A DNA stretch of 64,000 nt from contig NC_015709.1 of assembly GCF_000218875.1 (NCBI RefSeq), positions 186,001 to 250,000 of the forward strand. The letters are read 5' to 3'. Below, in pieces: positions 17,717 to 25,758 of this stretch. The notes under the pieces were generated by a model. The model searched no databases. It saw nothing but the letters and a program-made list of their open reading frames with translations, and was not told the DNA's origin. Positions within the stretch are counted from its first letter, which is position 1. Each line of letters opens with the position of its first letter. The position numbers were made by a program, and so were the translations under genes. This DNA is from Zymomonas mobilis subsp. pomaceae ATCC 29192. Lineage in GTDB: Bacteria; Pseudomonadota; Alphaproteobacteria; Sphingomonadales; Sphingomonadaceae.

Positions 17717-18523
17717 TTAGGGCGCTATCAAAAGAAGGATCATTGCGGCAAAGCCAATAATAATTCGGTACCATGCAAAAGGTCCAAAGCCGCGGCGTGT
17801 TACAATTTCCAAAAATAATTTGATAACGATCAAGGCCACAAAAAAGGAAATAGCAAATCCTAAACTGATTTCCCCCAAATCAGCCGAACTTAAGCTATGC
17901 CGTTGTTCCCATAATTCTTTAACTGTCGCCGCTAACATAACGGGAATAGCTAAAAAGAAACTATATTCAGTCGCTGTTTTTCGATCAACGCCCAGACATA
18001 AAGCGCCCATGATGGTAGCACCCGAGCGACTGATACCCGGAATCATGGCCAGACATTGCGCCAAGCCGACGAGTAAGGCTTTATAAGGAGGGATAGATTG
18101 TACTGTTTTACTTTCAACAGGTGGCTGCATTCGTTCGATGACAAGCATCACAATACCGCCCACCCATAAGGCAACAGCCACAACCATCGGTTTTTCAAGA
18201 AGCGCTTTTACCCCATGATAGGCAAGCGCACCGATAACAAGGGCAGGGAGGAAACCTAGAAAAACATTTCTCGTAAAATGCCACGCTGAAGGCGAACGAT
18301 GAAAAAGCCCTTTAATAATATTCCAGAAACGATCAGCGTAAAAAACGAGAACAGCAAGAATGGCTCCAAGTTGAATAATAATATCAAAACTGGCGGAATT
18401 AGCGCCATGGGCCCCTAATAGCCGTTCGGCTAAAATAAGATGCCCCGTTGAAGAAACAGGAATAAATTCGGTCAGACCCTCTAAAAGACCTAACAAAATA
18501 ATCGTCAATAAGGAATCATGCAT
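17717..18523 (-). CDS. uppP: Undecaprenyl-diphosphatase
   Basis: A 268-residue integral membrane phosphatase (BacA type) that recycles undecaprenyl diphosphate for cell-wall synthesis and confers bacitracin tolerance when abundant. Motif 1 reads [19 protein letters not shown] with the catalytic glutamates and SSTGH; motif 2 reads [11 protein letters not shown] with the conserved arginine. Several hydrophobic helices span the rest, with both ends membrane-embedded. The length is standard. It is transcribed away from the tRNA-Leu gene. The downstream gap to gltD (17517-17716) is AT-rich and I see no clear terminator in it. Confidence 0.95.
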   Translation of the reverse strand: MHDSLLTIILLGLLEGLTEFIPVSSTGHLILAERLLGAHGANSASFDIIIQLGAILAVLVFYADRFWNIIKGLFHRSPSAWHFTRNVFLGFLPALVIGALAYHGVKALLEKPMVVAVALWVGGIVMLVIERMQPPVESKTVQSIPPYKALLVGLAQCLAMIPGISRSGATIMGALCLGVDRKTATEYSFFLAIPVMLAATVKELWEQRHSLSSADLGEISLGFAISFFVALIVIKLFLEIVTRRGFGPFAWYRIIIGFAAMILLLIAP

Positions 18524-18647
18524 AAAAAGCGTAATCCATTTATGGAAGGAACTCTAAAAGCGCGAAAAATAAAAATTTTTTCCTGCTTTCACATAAAAGA
18601 TTGACATATACCAGAAATGTCTTTTAAAGCCGCGCCACACCCCTAAT

Positions 18648-18734
<87 letters not shown>

Positions 18735-18816
18735 GCATTATTTTAAATGCAGGTGAAAATTATTTTTTCCAAAAAATTTCGTATCTAACCCGTTTTTTGG
18801 TTGCATTTCAGTTTTA

Positions 18817-19425
18817 CTATTCGGATTTTTCCAGGAAATCTTTAGCCATTTTTAGATCACTCTGAATAGCGTGATAGGCTTTTTCGCGGCCTTCTTCCGT
18901 AGGTTGTCGGAGAACATAAGAAGGATGATAGGTTACGATAAAAGGGGCCACATCTTTTAGCATAAGAATACGTCCCCTTAGGGAAGAAAGCGTCTGTTTT
19001 TTTCCTGTTAAAGAAAGAACGGCAGTTGCCCCCAAAGCTACGGTTAAACGGGGTCTTAACAAACGCCATTCGGCTTTGAGCCAAATCCGGCAACTATCCA
19101 CTTCTTCAACATCGGGTGTCTGGTGAATGCGACGGCGGCCACGCATCTGGTATTTAAAATGTTTAACAGCATTCGTTAGATAAATTTCCTCGCGGGGCCA
19201 TTCAAGGGATGCAAGAATTTCATCGAATACTTTACCCGCAGGGCCAACAAAAGGCCGACCGGCTAAATCTTCTTGATCTCCGGGCTGTTCCCCCACAAAT
19301 ATAACGGGACTATCTTTCCGACCTTCGCCACCAACAACTTGAGTTGCCTTTTGATAAAGAGTGCAACACGTGCAATGTTGCAAGGAATCTTTTAATTGTC
19401 CCCAAGAATTATCTGACATGGTCAT
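18817..19425 (-). CDS. udgX: UdgX-type uracil-DNA glycosylase
   Basis: A 202-residue member of the family 4/5 uracil-DNA glycosylase fold. Motif A is GEQPGDQED at 45-53, with Q where family 4 enzymes usually have A, followed by LAGRPFVGPAG. The stretch NAVKHFKY is followed by RGRRRIH (His101), matching the KRRIH loop that defines UdgX. In mycobacterial UdgX the His of this loop makes a covalent bond with the abasic sugar after uracil removal. Motif HPSYVLR lies near the C-terminus. Cysteines at 18-21 and in DSCRIW can ligate an Fe-S cluster. Tandem ATG codons (ATGACCATG) make the start uncertain by two residues. It lies alone between a tRNA gene and ndh. Confidence 0.85.
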   Translation of the reverse strand: MTMSDNSWGQLKDSLQHCTCCTLYQKATQVVGGEGRKDSPVIFVGEQPGDQEDLAGRPFVGPAGKVFDEILASLEWPREEIYLTNAVKHFKYQMRGRRRIHQTPDVEEVDSCRIWLKAEWRLLRPRLTVALGATAVLSLTGKKQTLSSLRGRILMLKDVAPFIVTYHPSYVLRQPTEEGREKAYHAIQSDLKMAKDFLEKSE

Positions 19426-19507
19426 TTATCCTTTAGGGCCGTTTTAGGAATAAAAGGTTACTTCATCAACCTTGATTATTTGGGAAATTACGGGATAGGG
19501 CTTATAA

Positions 19508-19560
19508 AAATTTATCTTATTCCGAAACAGATAGAATCCGCATCGAAATAAGATAAATTT
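19508..19560 (-). terminator. Long inverted repeat after ndh, probable terminator
   Basis: AAATTTATCTTATT (19508-19521) and AATAAGATAAATTT (19547-19560) are perfect 14-bp inverted copies separated by 25 bases, 12 bases past the ndh stop. The arms are AT-rich and end in TTTATAAG on the minus strand. A terminator for ndh is the simplest reading, but the loop is larger than usual. Confidence 0.5.
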
Positions 19561-19571
19561 AAGACAAAAAC

Positions 19572-20903
19572 TTAGTAAAGTTTGATTTTTGGGCGGAGCA
19601 TACTGTGCGTCATAGCCGAAGCCAGGATAGCTGAACCTTTAACCCATCCATGAATAGCCAATAAATGGAGACGATAAAGCGAGTTATAGAAGAAACGAGC
19701 AATACGGCCTTTCACAACGCGTTTACCAACATCTTTTTTACCGCTTAAGCTAAGATCACCAATAGCGGCAAAACGACTGAGGGAAATTAACGTCCCATAA
19801 TCGCGATAAACGAAATCAGTAAGCGGCTGACCTTTCCGCAAACGGGAAATATTTTCTAAAACTGTATCGGCCATCTGATGTGCGGCTTGTGCACGAGGCG
19901 GGACAGGCCGCTCTGCATCGGGTAATTTGCAAGAACAACAATCTCCCATAGCAAAAATATGGTCATCCGTTGTTGTTTGCAAAGTTGGCTTTACAATGAT
20001 CTGATTATTACGGGCTACTTCCAAGCCTTCTATTTTGGAAAGAAAATCTGGAGCTTTGACACCAGCAGCCCAAAGCTGAATATCACTTTCGATTTTTGAA
20101 CCGTCTTTGGTTTTTATATATCCTTCCCCGGCTTCAACAACCATAGTGTTGGTTTTTATATCAACACCCAGACGTTGCAGCACCGTATGGGCATCTTCAG
20201 CCATAAATTCAGGTAAAGGCGGGAGAATGCGGGGCATTGCCTCAACCAACGTTACCTTCATACAGTTAGCACCGAATTTTTCTAATCCGAAATCACCCAG
20301 TTCACTCGCGGTATTATAGAGTTCGGCGGCCAGTTCGACTCCCGTAGCGCCTGCACCAATGATCGTTACTCTAACCGGCTTTTCTGTCCCCGGTTGGGCG
20401 ATCATAGTTCTTGATGCACTGGCGCAAGCATCAAATAAATGTTCCCGAAAACGGTCTGCTTGGGCGCGGCTATCAAGAAACAGACAATGTTCTTTAACAC
20501 CGGGTGTATTAAAATCATTGGCAATAGAACCTAATGCCAAGACAAGATAATCATACCGCAGACGTTCCTGACCACTTATCTCATGGCCTTCTTCATCAAT
20601 TAAAGGGGCAAGAATAATTTCTCGATTTTTACGGTCAATATCTTCTAGCGTCCCCCGAACATAATGGTAACCCCAGTGTTTACCATGATAGCGGTAGCTT
20701 ACTTCATCAAGATCAGCATTAAGGGCACCGGTGGCAACTTCGTGAAAAAGAGGTTTCCAGACATGGGTTGCGCTCTGGTCAACAAGAATGACCTCGGCTT
20801 CTTTCCCGTAGCGTTCCCCTAGCGCACGAACGAGCTGTAATCCCCCTGCGCCACCGCCCACAACGATAATGCGATCAGGTCTACCATTATTAGACATTAA
20901 CAA
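19572..20903 (-). CDS. ndh: Type II NADH dehydrogenase
   Basis: A 443-residue peripheral membrane flavoprotein that oxidises NADH and reduces quinone without pumping protons. The N-terminal FAD motif is RIIVVGGGAGGLQLVRAL and the NADH-binding motif is VTIIGAGATGVELAAELY near residue 170. The FAD-contact GDCCSCKL appears near residue 320 and the AQAAHQMAD quinone-region motif follows. The C-terminal ~70 residues include hydrophobic and basic segments suited to membrane attachment. In Zymomonas the respiratory chain relies heavily on this enzyme type, as I know it. The region from 20904 to 21160, divergent to the yciB homologue, should carry its promoter. Confidence 0.94.
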   Translation of the reverse strand: MLMSNNGRPDRIIVVGGGAGGLQLVRALGERYGKEAEVILVDQSATHVWKPLFHEVATGALNADLDEVSYRYHGKHWGYHYVRGTLEDIDRKNREIILAPLIDEEGHEISGQERLRYDYLVLALGSIANDFNTPGVKEHCLFLDSRAQADRFREHLFDACASASRTMIAQPGTEKPVRVTIIGAGATGVELAAELYNTASELGDFGLEKFGANCMKVTLVEAMPRILPPLPEFMAEDAHTVLQRLGVDIKTNTMVVEAGEGYIKTKDGSKIESDIQLWAAGVKAPDFLSKIEGLEVARNNQIIVKPTLQTTTDDHIFAMGDCCSCKLPDAERPVPPRAQAAHQMADTVLENISRLRKGQPLTDFVYRDYGTLISLSRFAAIGDLSLSGKKDVGKRVVKGRIARFFYNSLYRLHLLAIHGWVKGSAILASAMTHSMLRPKIKLY

Positions 20904-21160
20904 CCTCTTAAATCACTAAGGTGCCCACCATTCAGCTCGATAGTGTGCAACCTAAATAAAATGTTATTCTGGGATAATTAACGAATAATCCTTCAATCTG
21001 TTTCACATAAATTATAATTCAGAGTAAAAGTTTTTATCTGTTATTATAAAATAATCAGATTTTAGCTTAATAAGGGCCCGAAGAGTTAAAGTTACTATTT
21101 TTTTCAATAAGGCGAATAAGGGTAATTGACGCTTCTCTATTTTTTTCGTCAAAAGAAATT

Positions 21161-21757
21161 ATGGAAAATCAATCTGACGGAAAATCCGGCGCAACCCTTA
21201 AATCATCCTCTTCAACGATAAAAATGATGCTTGATTATGGGCCGCTTATTATCTTTTTTGTTTTTTATAAATTGACCGGCTTTTTCGTCGGCACCTTTGT
21301 TTTTATGATTGCGATGATCGCGGCTATTTTTGTTTCCCGTTTTAAACTAGGCCATGTTTCACCAACCTTATGGCTTTCTTTTATCTTGATCATGTTTTTC
21401 GGCGGCTTAACACTTTGGTTTCATGATCCGCATTTCATCCAACTAAAACCAACTATTATCTATATCTTTTTTGCGGCTTTATTATTTGGTGGCCTGCTCT
21501 TTAAAAAACCGATGTTAAAATATATCATAGGAGACGCTTTCGAAGGCGTATCAGAAAGAGGCTGGCGGCTATTATCTTTTAATTGGGCCTGTTTTTTTGC
21601 GGTGATGGCTATTTTAAATGAGTATTTAAGAACGCATTTTAGCTTTGATGTCTGGCTGACAGTAAAAATCTGGGGCGCTATGATTTTATCTGCCCTGTTT
21701 GGTATAGCGAATATGCCTCTTTTATTACGACATGGTTTAAAAACCGGACAGGATTAA
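21161..21757 (+). CDS. yciB: Septation protein A family (YciB/IspZ) membrane protein
   Basis: A 198-residue inner-membrane protein with five or six hydrophobic helices. Family signatures are LDYGPLIIFFVFYKL at the start, KPTIIYIFFAALLFGGLLF in the middle, RGWRLLSFNWACFFAVMAILNEYL and the conserved WxxxKxW region (DVWLTVKIWG). The family is needed for normal septation and envelope integrity in Shigella and E. coli; the molecular activity is not settled. An extra 25-residue polar N-terminus precedes the first helix. It converges with the MFS gene through a shared terminator. Confidence 0.93.
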   Translation: MENQSDGKSGATLKSSSSTIKMMLDYGPLIIFFVFYKLTGFFVGTFVFMIAMIAAIFVSRFKLGHVSPTLWLSFILIMFFGGLTLWFHDPHFIQLKPTIIYIFFAALLFGGLLFKKPMLKYIIGDAFEGVSERGWRLLSFNWACFFAVMAILNEYLRTHFSFDVWLTVKIWGAMILSALFGIANMPLLLRHGLKTGQD

Positions 21758-21772
21758 ATCGTATGAAGAATG

Positions 21773-21802
21773 AAGGTCGGTTCTACGTGACCGACCTTTT
21801 TT
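21773..21802 (+). terminator. Terminator after yciB homologue
   Basis: AAGGTCGGT (21773-21781) and ACCGACCTT (21790-21798) form a perfect 9-bp stem with an 8-base loop, followed by TTTT. It lies 15 bases after the stop and four bases before the end of the converging MFS gene. Confidence 0.92.
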
Positions 21803-21805
21803 AGT

Positions 21806-23068
21806 CTATTTCTCTATTGTCAGATAATAACCTTCTACTTTTTTTAATTTGAAACCTGTCCATAAAAGCGGAAGCGCACTGGCAGAAAGAAAGAGAAAGG
21901 CGAATAACCAGTTGTTATGAAATTGGTGCAAAACCCCCACGATCAAAGGGCTGGAGGAAGCAAAAATATATCCGACCCCTTGAACGATAGATGAAATACG
22001 GCGATTGTCATCCAAATTATGGGCAAATTGAATAACCATTGTAAAAATAATGGTGAAACCACCGCCTGAGGCAAAACCCCCTAAAACAAGCCATAACACC
22101 CATAATTGGGGCATAAAGAGCAGTCCAACTGGGGTAACAAGCCAACATAACGCGATAGTTTGAATTAAAAATGCCCCTGAGAAATGCTTTCCCAATAAAG
22201 GAATCCCAAAAGAACCTAAAAGTGCCAATATTTGAAAAAGGGCGGCGGCACCTCCAGCAGCAGAAGCATCCATTTTATTCACTTGGCGTAAGAAACTGGG
22301 AATCCATGCGGTTAAACCATAATAAACACAAAGATGCGCAGCAAAAGAAATAACCAGAAGCTGTACTAGCTGACGATGAAAAAGTTGTTTCGTTTTGTTG
22401 TCGGAAAGCAAAATCTTGGAGGTCGCTTTTTGGGTGTCGCTATCAGAGGGTATTTCCGTTTGCGGAGGTAATTTTTTTTCAAATAAAAAGACAACAGACC
22501 ATAACCCTAGGGCTAATAATGCCAAATCTACCCATGATATTAAGGCCAGCTGCCATCCCCAGTAATGCGCAAGAATCGGGGTTAATGCTGAACTTAGCAT
22601 CGTGCCAATATTAAGGGCCGAAGTATAGATACCCGTTATAATATGCGATTTGCGCGGAAAATCGCGTGCGATGATTAAAAGGCTGACGATATTTCCGATA
22701 GTAAGGGCAATACCAATAATAAAAGTGCCACTTAACAAACCTGCAAAACTACCCGATGCGCGGATTAAAATCCCCAAAATGCATCCCAGAAGTGTCAAAA
22801 CAATTGAAAACTTCAGAGAAGTGCGGTTGATTAACAAAGACGCAAGCGGCGTAAGAAGGCCAAAGCATAAGATCGGGATACTAGTCAGTAATCCCGCCGT
22901 GGCGGCACTTAGGTGAAGCGCCACGCGAATTTCATTCACGATTGGGGGGATAGCCGTTAATGGACTACGTAGATTGAAAGCAAGCGCAACAAGGGCGCTT
23001 ATCAGCCAAAAAGAAAAGGCATTGTTGGAAAAAAAAGACCGTTTTGTCATTAAGGTGTCCATTGTCAC
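21806..23068 (-). CDS. MFS transporter, CynX/NimT-like
   Basis: A 420-residue protein with about twelve hydrophobic helices. Features of the CynX/NimT branch of the major facilitator superfamily are visible: FNLRSPLTAIPPIVNEIR in helix 1, TAGLLTSIPILCFGLLTP in helix 2, and a second-half repeat beginning after a long polar central loop near residues 200-225. Relatives transport cyanate or nitroimidazoles, but the substrate here cannot be told from sequence. Three starts are possible (GTG 23068, ATG 23062, ATG 23050). AGGGA lies nine bases upstream of the GTG, which I therefore keep. Divergent from the repeat-protein gene across an unusual 361-bp spacer. Confidence 0.85.
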   Translation of the reverse strand: MTMDTLMTKRSFFSNNAFSFWLISALVALAFNLRSPLTAIPPIVNEIRVALHLSAATAGLLTSIPILCFGLLTPLASLLINRTSLKFSIVLTLLGCILGILIRASGSFAGLLSGTFIIGIALTIGNIVSLLIIARDFPRKSHIITGIYTSALNIGTMLSSALTPILAHYWGWQLALISWVDLALLALGLWSVVFLFEKKLPPQTEIPSDSDTQKATSKILLSDNKTKQLFHRQLVQLLVISFAAHLCVYYGLTAWIPSFLRQVNKMDASAAGGAAALFQILALLGSFGIPLLGKHFSGAFLIQTIALCWLVTPVGLLFMPQLWVLWLVLGGFASGGGFTIIFTMVIQFAHNLDDNRRISSIVQGVGYIFASSSPLIVGVLHQFHNNWLFAFLFLSASALPLLWTGFKLKKVEGYYLTIEK

Positions 23069-23429
23069 TGGATATTATCCCTAATATCCAAATTTTATAG
23101 ACGCCCTTAAGGCAATAGACATATTTTTCTAGTATGAATTTTATCAACAAAAATCAGGAGTCTAATTTTCGATGTGTTTTCACTATATTGAAATTTTTGT
23201 TGATAAAAATTTTATAAATAGATGAAATCTATAGAAATAATTATACATAAAATTAAATATATTTAGTCTTGCTTTAGTAAAAACAAATATATTTAGTTGG
23301 TACCTGAACCGACAAAAATTATAGATATATTATAAATTGTTTTAATAGCCGTTTGCAGGTTGTTTTCTAGAAGTCTCTTCCTGAAAGACCCGATCAGTCT
23401 GTAAATAATTTTACCGGGAGATTTAACGC
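23069..23429. promoter_or_regulatory. AT-rich divergent promoter region with repeats
   Basis: A 361-bp non-coding spacer between the divergent MFS and secreted repeat-protein genes. It holds a perfect 16-bp inverted repeat (TTTTATCAACAAAAAT at 23139-23154 with its complement at 23193-23208). It also holds a 13-bp direct repeat AAATATATTTAGT at 23255-23267 and 23285-23297, 30 bases apart. The repeats are certain; a role in controlling the two flanking genes is inference. ACCGGGAG about eight bases before 23430 is the ribosome binding site of the plus-strand gene. Confidence 0.6.
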
Positions 23430-24713
23430 ATGAAATTAGCTTCAAAGATAGCTGTCACTCTAACCCTGACTTTAAGTGGGGCATCGGTTCTTGCTTTACA
23501 GCCTGCCTTGGCAAAACCGAAATCGGCACCTGAACAAACGCAAGCCCCTGCTAATCCAGCACAAGATTATATATTAACCCCCGCTGTCCGTGAAGCTGCC
23601 GCTGCTGTTCAAACCGCTTTGAAGACGAATGACTTTACAACAGCAAGTGCTAAACTTGCAGAGGCTAAAGCCGCTATTGCGACGGATGATGATAAATATA
23701 TCGTGGGTTCTCTTGGCTATGAGTTAGGCTCTTCCCGACAAGATAAAGCCTTACAGGGGCAATCCGTCGATTTGATCTTAAGTAGCGGCAAGGCCAGCCA
23801 GCATATGTCCTCTGATATGATCTGGCAGCTTTATGTCGAACAGGCACAAAGTGCCTATGAGGCTAATCAATTCCAAAAGGCTGAAGCGGGTCTGGAACAG
23901 GCCCTTAAAATTGCTAGCCCCAATAATATTCAGCTTTATCCCATGTTGGTTGAGACCAAAGTGAAGCTTGGGAAAACGCCAGAAGCCATCGCCGTTTTGG
24001 AATCAGCTATTCCCAAAATGCAAGCTGCCAACCAAACGATACCCGAAGCTTGGTTAAAGCGTGGTGTTGCTATTGCGTATAATGCCAAGCTTCAACCGGA
24101 AACGCTGCGCCTATGTAAACAGTGGATTTCTGCCTATCCTTCAAATGACTCTTGGCATACTTCTTTAAGTATCTATCGTGATTTTAATCGTAATCTTGAT
24201 GGCGATGCCACGCTGGACATCTTGCGCTTAACGCGTGCTGTGGGGGCCTTGAGTGGTGAAAGCGAATATCTGCTTTATGCTCAGCCCCTTTATATCGGTT
24301 ATCCGATCGAAGCAGAATCAGTGTTAAAGGAAGGTATTCAAAAAGGCGTTATCAGCGCATCTGATACAACGGTCAGCAAATGGTTAGCAACCGCTAGACT
24401 CAAAGTTCCTGCGGCCAAAGCTGATCTGGCAAAAGCCGTCGTCCGTGACAGTAAAGCCGCTACGGGAAAAGAAGCCTTTATTGATGGTACGTTGGCCTTG
24501 GGTGCTGGTGATTATCCCTTGGCGATTAATCTTTATACGATTGCTAAGGGTAAGACCGGTGTCGATGCCGAGCTTCTGTCATTACGGCTTGGTATGGCAC
24601 AGGCTTTAGCAGGGCAGAAGGATGCAGCCAAAGCTACCTTAGCAAATGTAACGGGTAGCCGTTCCGAAATTGCTCAATTGTGGTCGATTTATGCTGATAA
24701 GCATGGTGCTTAA
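23430..24713 (+). CDS. Secreted TPR-like repeat protein of unknown function
   Basis: 427 residues. A signal peptide (MKLASKIAVTLTLTLSGASVLA, cleavage likely near ALA-KP) leads into an Ala/Lys-rich helical protein. Helical pairs resembling tetratricopeptide repeats recur, for example QSAYEANQFQKAEAGLEQALKI, VETKVKLGKTPEAIAVLESAI, DYPLAINLYTIAKG and LRLGMAQALAGQKDAAKATL. I do not recognise the family. The ribosome binding site GGGAG is good and codon use looks highly expressed (many GCT/AAA/CGT codons), suggesting an abundant periplasmic protein. It stands alone, with its own promoter region and a strong terminator. A scaffold or assembly role in the envelope is only a guess from the fold. Confidence 0.8.
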   Translation: MKLASKIAVTLTLTLSGASVLALQPALAKPKSAPEQTQAPANPAQDYILTPAVREAAAAVQTALKTNDFTTASAKLAEAKAAIATDDDKYIVGSLGYELGSSRQDKALQGQSVDLILSSGKASQHMSSDMIWQLYVEQAQSAYEANQFQKAEAGLEQALKIASPNNIQLYPMLVETKVKLGKTPEAIAVLESAIPKMQAANQTIPEAWLKRGVAIAYNAKLQPETLRLCKQWISAYPSNDSWHTSLSIYRDFNRNLDGDATLDILRLTRAVGALSGESEYLLYAQPLYIGYPIEAESVLKEGIQKGVISASDTTVSKWLATARLKVPAAKADLAKAVVRDSKAATGKEAFIDGTLALGAGDYPLAINLYTIAKGKTGVDAELLSLRLGMAQALAGQKDAAKATLANVTGSRSEIAQLWSIYADKHGA

Positions 24714-24745
24714 GCTTTTAGTCTAAGCCCTATAATTTTTTTACT

Positions 24746-24780
24746 AAAAAACGGACTGGATAATACCCAGTCCGTTTTTT
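24746..24780 (+). terminator. Strong terminator of the repeat-protein gene
   Basis: AAAAAACGGACTGG (24746-24759) and CCAGTCCGTTTTTT (24767-24780) form a perfect 14-bp stem with a 7-base loop. The T tract is built into the 3' arm. Confidence 0.95.
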
Positions 24781-24785
24781 ATGTC

Positions 24786-24811
24786 AAAAAAAGCAGCGAT
24801 ATTGCTGCCTT
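24786..24811 (-). terminator. Probable terminator of the Lrp-type gene
   Basis: On the minus strand AGGCAGC and GCTGCTT form a 7-bp stem (one G-U pair) with a 6-base loop, followed by seven T. It lies about 170 bases past the Lrp-type stop, so it serves that gene or blocks read-through from it. The DNA between (24812-24979) shows no gene I can recognise. Confidence 0.65.
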
Positions 24812-24979
24812 AGAAATAACTATTTAAATTAAAAAATATCTAATGGGCGCGAGGGCGACCTTAATATTTACTCTAATCAGAGTTAAAGTTAGAATAAACA
24901 GCGATCGCCACCGCCAGAACCCAATTCTAAAAGAAAAGATTTATGCTAATCTTTACTATTAGATAGATGATTCTTTTGT

Positions 24980-25462
24980 TTATTCCTTGGTATCAACCGG
25001 AACACCCGGTAAATCCTTTGAAGTACGGATAATCAGAGAAGTTTTAACACTAGTGACATTGGGAGCAGATGTCAGCTTAGAGGTTAATAAATGCTGAAAA
25101 GCCTGAAGGTCATGCGCTACGATTTTAAGAACGAAGTCAATTTCACCATTTAACATATGGCATTCCCGCACTTCTGGCAGAGTCGCAATATGATCTTCAA
25201 ATTGGCGCAAATCTTCTTCGGCCTGACTCTTCAGGCTAACCATAGCGAATACCATAATGCCATAGCCAAGAGCATTGGCATTAAGCTGGGCATGATAGCC
25301 TTCTATGATACCGGCTTCTTCAAGAGCCCGCACGCGGCGCAAGCAGGGAGGCGCCGTAAGACCTGCCTTGCGGGCGAGGTCAACATTCGTAATACGTCCG
25401 TCTTCTTGAAGGTTTTCAAGGATAAGGCGATCAATTGAATCAAGTGGGTAATTAGCCGTCAC
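24980..25462 (-). CDS. Lrp/AsnC-family transcriptional regulator
   Basis: 160 residues from the chosen start. An N-terminal winged helix-turn-helix reads LDSIDRLILENLQEDGRITNVDLARKAGLTAPPCLRRVRALEEAGII. The C-terminal RAM domain, for amino-acid effector binding and octamer assembly, includes VRECHMLNGEIDFVLKIVAHD. The true start is most likely the GTG at 25462: AAGGA lies eight bases upstream and the resulting length is typical. An ATG at 25534 would add 24 atypical residues. The gene is divergent from the histidine kinase across about 300 bp of very AT-rich DNA (25463-25758). The specific target and ligand cannot be read from sequence; it could be Lrp itself or a paralogue. Confidence 0.9.
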   Translation of the reverse strand: MTANYPLDSIDRLILENLQEDGRITNVDLARKAGLTAPPCLRRVRALEEAGIIEGYHAQLNANALGYGIMVFAMVSLKSQAEEDLRQFEDHIATLPEVRECHMLNGEIDFVLKIVAHDLQAFQHLLTSKLTSAPNVTSVKTSLIIRTSKDLPGVPVDTKE

Positions 25463-25758
25463 GGACTTAGTCCTTCTATTTAATCTTCGGGCTAGATAAT
25501 AAAGTTGCCGAAAAATACAACTTAACTTATGCACGATTATGTAAAAAAATTATCAATTCGGTGAGTTGATAATTAAATAGGGTAAATTTCGATAAAAAAA
25601 ATGGCAAACTAGAAAAAAAATAATAAATTACCCTATGTAAAAAATATTTTTTAATATTTTTGTATTTATTCTCCAAATTAGCCAAATGGCAGGTATATGT
25701 TAACCAGTTGCCTTTACCGATGATGAACAGATCATTCATTTGAAATCGGGAATCAGGC

